Origin: Nocardia asiatica NBRC 100129
GTDB taxonomy: Bacteria > Actinomycetota > Actinomycetes > Mycobacteriales > Mycobacteriaceae
Assembly: GCF_000308415.1 (NCBI RefSeq)
Contig: NZ_BAFS01000183.1
Span: 1-58,396, forward strand
Reading direction: 5' to 3'
Length of the DNA: 58,396 nt
The position numbers were made by a program, and so were the translations under genes. Below the pieces are notes generated by a model. It saw only the letters and a program-made list of their open reading frames with translations, did no database searches and was not told the DNA's origin. This document shows positions 56,136-58,396 of the stretch, piece by piece; within the stretch, counting starts at the first letter, position 1, and each line of letters starts with the position of its first letter.

Positions 56136-56453
56136 TCACCCCTCTTCGTCGGTGGGCGTCGTCGCGCCGCCCACTCGCGCGTCGTCGACCTTTCCGGTCG
56201 CCGTCTCGCCGGGGGCGTTGGCGGTCTGCTTGCGCTCGTCGTAGGGCGGCGCCGCCGATTCGGTGCCGGGCGGGGCCTGCGAGGTGAACTCGGTCTCCCG
56301 CTTGATGTCTTCGGAGTGCGCCGAGGTCATCTCCTCGTGATCGATGTGCCCGGGCTCCCGGTCCGCCGGGCCTCCGGCCGCTACGCCGGCGCCGGCGTCG
56401 CGCGAACCCGGCGCGCCCCGTGCCGATTGCGGCTCTTCGCGATGCTCACCCAT
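56136..56453 (-). CDS. hydrophilic, probably disordered protein
   Basis: Protein of 105 aa, rich in Glu, Ala, Gly, Pro and Thr, with no Cys and no hydrophobic core; it should be largely unfolded. It has a central acidic HIDHEEMTSAHSEDIKRETE. No family is recognised. It is placed tightly in the hydrogenase operon (13 bases before the protease, 22 bases after DUF6893), which argues that it is real. Confidence 0.65.
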   Translation of the reverse strand: MGEHREEPQSARGAPGSRDAGAGVAAGGPADREPGHIDHEEMTSAHSEDIKRETEFTSQAPPGTESAAPPYDERKQTANAPGETATGKVDDARVGGATTPTDEEG

Positions 56454-56475
56454 GATGCTCCTTTCCGGTCGGCCG

Positions 56476-56595
56476 CTACATGTGCCGGATCTTCAGGTAT
56501 CGCCGCAGATCCGGTATCGACCGCACGCCGAGATACAGCGCCGCCGCCACCAGCACGGCGACGACAGTCGTCGAGACCACTCCTACGGTTTCCAT
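56476..56595 (-). CDS. DUF6893 small membrane protein
   Basis: Protein of 39 aa. One membrane segment (VVSTTVVAVLVAAALYLGV) is followed by the family end RSIPDLRRYLKIRHM. ATG 56595 has a good RBS (AAGGAAG). DUF6893 small proteins occur in actinobacterial hydrogenase and other gene sets. A role as a membrane anchor or tether is possible, but nothing is shown. Confidence 0.78.
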   Translation of the reverse strand: METVGVVSTTVVAVLVAAALYLGVRSIPDLRRYLKIRHM

Positions 56596-56608
56596 AGCGG
56601 ACTTCCTT

Positions 56609-57937
56609 TCACTTCTCCGGGCCGTCGAGCGGCTCCAGTTCGTCGGGCGCGAAATACAGGTAGCGGCCGTACCATTCGTGCAGTTCGGCCGCGGGATCGT
56701 CGTCGAGCACGACCCCGACGTGCGCATGCCCGTCCACGTCGGCGTGCACCGAGACGACCCGGGCGCGTCTGCCGTCGAAGAACACATCCTGGGCGTCGGC
56801 CCGCCGTGCCGGGTGCAGCCGGACGCGGCTGCCCTTGCGCACCAGCACTCCCGCGACCGGCACCGCGTCGGAATCCGGGCGAACGGCGGTGTCGGCCAGC
56901 GGGTCCCACCAATCGATGCCCTCGGGGACCTCCGGTATCAGCCGTGGACGATCGGCGTGCGGGTCGCGCAGCACCCCGTGCAACTGCCGCATCGCGTCGG
57001 GTGACATGGCCTCGCAGCGGTCGATGATCTCCGCCGCGCGCGGATCGGTCGCCCGCGCCCGCGCCTTCTCGGCGTCGGTCATCGTCAGCACCCGCAGCGT
57101 GAGGATCTCGTCGATCTCGGTGGAGTCGAACAGCGCGCCTTCGCTCTGCTCGGCGATCTCCGGATGGTCGTAGAGGATGATCGGCGAGATCAGCAGCATG
57201 CTGTAGTCACCGGGCGGACCGGCCAGCACCGGAAAGCACCGGTACCGGTCGCAGCGGGCGGCGGCGGCCGTCGCGTGGGGCGGCGGCTCCAGCAACGAGA
57301 CGAAATCGCCGCCGGTGACCTCCGCGATGACGTGCGCGCCGATCAGCGAGCGGGCGATGGCGTCGCGCGTATCGGCCGCAGGCCCGCCGACGTTGCGCAG
57401 GACGACGGTCAGCCGCAGGAAGCCGTCGTCCCGGTCGGACGCGAGTTCGAGTTCACCCGCCAGCGGATGCCGGGTCCGCACGAAGGTGCCACGGGCAGCG
57501 CCGGACGCGGTGGGAATCTCTTCGCTGTCGACGCCGCCCGGGATCGCCAGTGGCCGGACGAGACGGCCGGGCGTGACCGGGCCGACGACGACCTCCTGTT
57601 CCACCGCCTCGTCCCAGGTCAGCCACGAGACCTCGCCGTCGGTCAGTTCCGGGACGGGCGTACCGTCGCCGTTCACCACTTGGCGGCGCTGAAGCTGGAG
57701 GAAACGAACGGTCAGGGTGATCCGAGGACGCTCACCCGGATCGATCAGGAACTGCGCGGACAGAGTCGATTCCTCCCCCAGTCCCGCCGCGGCGGCCCCG
57801 GGCGGTCCCAGTACACCGAACTGCCATCGCGACTGGTTCTTGCGCGCGTCGGCTCGGTAGGGGTAGAGCAGGTAGCCCTCGTAGAGCACCGCGTCGGCCA
57901 CGGCACGAGCGCGGGCACGGGATTCGGCGGAGGTCAC
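56609..57937 (-). CDS. uncharacterised hydrogenase-operon protein
   Basis: Soluble protein of 442 aa. No known domain is recognised. It has a N-terminal beta-rich region (YEGYLLYPYRADARKNQSRW), an internal GPPGDYSMLLISPIILYDHPEI and a C-terminal part with VRLHPARRADAQDVFF followed by a VHADVDGHAHVGVVLDDD strand pair. The Cys near RCDRYRCF are few. The GTG 57937 start overlaps the DUF6084 stop (GTGA) and follows GGAGGAGGT. It is translated together with DUF6084 and must act in hydrogenase assembly or electron transfer; that is inference from position. Confidence 0.75.
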   Translation of the reverse strand: MTSAESRARARAVADAVLYEGYLLYPYRADARKNQSRWQFGVLGPPGAAAAGLGEESTLSAQFLIDPGERPRITLTVRFLQLQRRQVVNGDGTPVPELTDGEVSWLTWDEAVEQEVVVGPVTPGRLVRPLAIPGGVDSEEIPTASGAARGTFVRTRHPLAGELELASDRDDGFLRLTVVLRNVGGPAADTRDAIARSLIGAHVIAEVTGGDFVSLLEPPPHATAAAARCDRYRCFPVLAGPPGDYSMLLISPIILYDHPEIAEQSEGALFDSTEIDEILTLRVLTMTDAEKARARATDPRAAEIIDRCEAMSPDAMRQLHGVLRDPHADRPRLIPEVPEGIDWWDPLADTAVRPDSDAVPVAGVLVRKGSRVRLHPARRADAQDVFFDGRRARVVSVHADVDGHAHVGVVLDDDPAAELHEWYGRYLYFAPDELEPLDGPEK

Positions 57938-58395
57938 GACACCTCCTCCGAGCCGGTCAGCAGCCGAGTCACCGCGTCGTCGAAGCCGAGCAGGCCGTGG
58001 CCGGACTTGTAGGCGGCGAGCGCCTGCAAGGTGTCGTTGTGCAACCGCACCCATCCGGCATTGGGAAAGTGCGCGGCCATCAGGTCCCGCCACACCGACA
58101 CCGGCATGTCGAACTTGTCCTCGCGGTCCCACGGAATCTGCTGAACGGCGAATCCGGAACTGCCCCGGATGAAAACCGTTCCGCTGAACAGGAACAACAG
58201 CGGGACCACGCCGTCGCGCAACGCGTGCAGGTACTTCGATCCGGAGACCTCGAAGTCGTAGGTGCACGGCATCGGCAGATCCACTTCGGCGCCACCGGTG
58301 AAACTCGGAACCATGGTGGCGCAGTGCATCCAGAGGAACGAGCGCTGCGTCTCGTGCCACCGTTCGCGCGGGCCGAACAGATCGACCAGCCCCGC
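57934..58395 (-). CDS. DUF6084 protein, 5' end outside window
   Basis: C-terminal 153 residues of a DUF6084 protein, cut by the window end. It shows the family segments MVPSFTGGAEVDLPMPCTYD and VPLLFLFSGTVFIRG, and the RW of LFGPRERWHETQ near the edge. The family is found with actinobacterial high-affinity [NiFe]-hydrogenases; its role is unknown. Its stop overlaps the start of the next gene. Confidence 0.85.
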   Translation of the reverse strand, partial: AGLVDLFGPRERWHETQRSFLWMHCATMVPSFTGGAEVDLPMPCTYDFEVSGSKYLHALRDGVVPLLFLFSGTVFIRGSSGFAVQQIPWDREDKFDMPVSVWRDLMAAHFPNAGWVRLHNDTLQALAAYKSGHGLLGFDDAVTRLLTGSEEVS

Positions 58396-58396
58396 G

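Overview
The window is high-GC actinobacterial chromosome, most likely from Nocardia or a close relative in the Mycobacteriales. Supporting this are mycobacterial-type SigB, IdeR, LexA, NrdR, SigK/RskA and OxyR-AhpC-AhpD proteins, frequent GTG starts, and a sigB / ideR / PAC2 / nrdR / lexA set that is also clustered in Mycobacterium tuberculosis. I see no tRNA, rRNA, CRISPR array, insertion sequence or prophage.

Layout. Bases 1-5270 hold the end of an SNF2 helicase with a coupled SWIM zinc-finger protein, a methyltransferase, an AraC regulator, and a divergent SDR/TetR pair with palindromic operators. Bases 5276-14162 hold a DExH helicase, a YihY membrane protein, DUF3039 and DUF3099 proteins, an MFS transporter, a VOC protein, a large methyltransferase and sigB, whose promoter looks SigH/SigE-dependent. 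Bases 14329-29297 hold a DUF4333 lipoprotein, an acuC-protein acetyltransferase operon, ideR, galE, DUF4192, a lipoprotein, a PAC2 protein, a Ski2-like helicase, and a two-gene polyamine operon (fold-III decarboxylase plus a SpeD-SpeE fusion) that ends in a strong terminator. Bases 29359-37499 hold a decayed cation/proton antiporter, a TetR-controlled SDR/tautomerase pair, a gamma-glutamylcyclotransferase-like protein, oxyR divergent from ahpC-ahpD, a PhzF protein, rskA-sigK and a DUF5134 membrane protein. Bases 37898-46895 hold a class III aminotransferase, hrpA, nrdR, a secreted protein of unknown function, and lexA with a divergent small membrane protein behind SOS boxes.

Bases 48235-58395 are one long minus-strand operon for [NiFe]-hydrogenase maturation. 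In transcription order it reads: DUF6084 (cut by the window end), a 442-aa uncharacterised protein, DUF6893, a 105-aa hydrophilic protein, maturation protease, HypC, HypF, a second HypC, HypD, HypE, a NiCoT nickel permease and DUF6390. Last comes a probable unannotated 28/29-residue methionine-rich peptide. The structural subunits and HypA/HypB are not in the window and probably lie beyond its right edge. The DUF6084/DUF6390/DUF6893 companions point to the actinobacterial high-affinity (group 1h type) hydrogenase family.

The most unusual items are the Met-rich micro-ORF at the end of the hydrogenase operon, the undescribed hydrogenase-associated proteins, the SDR that lacks its catalytic tyrosine in a TetR/tautomerase cassette with two identical operators, the SpeD-SpeE fusion with diverged synthase motifs, and the small SOS-linked membrane protein opposite lexA.
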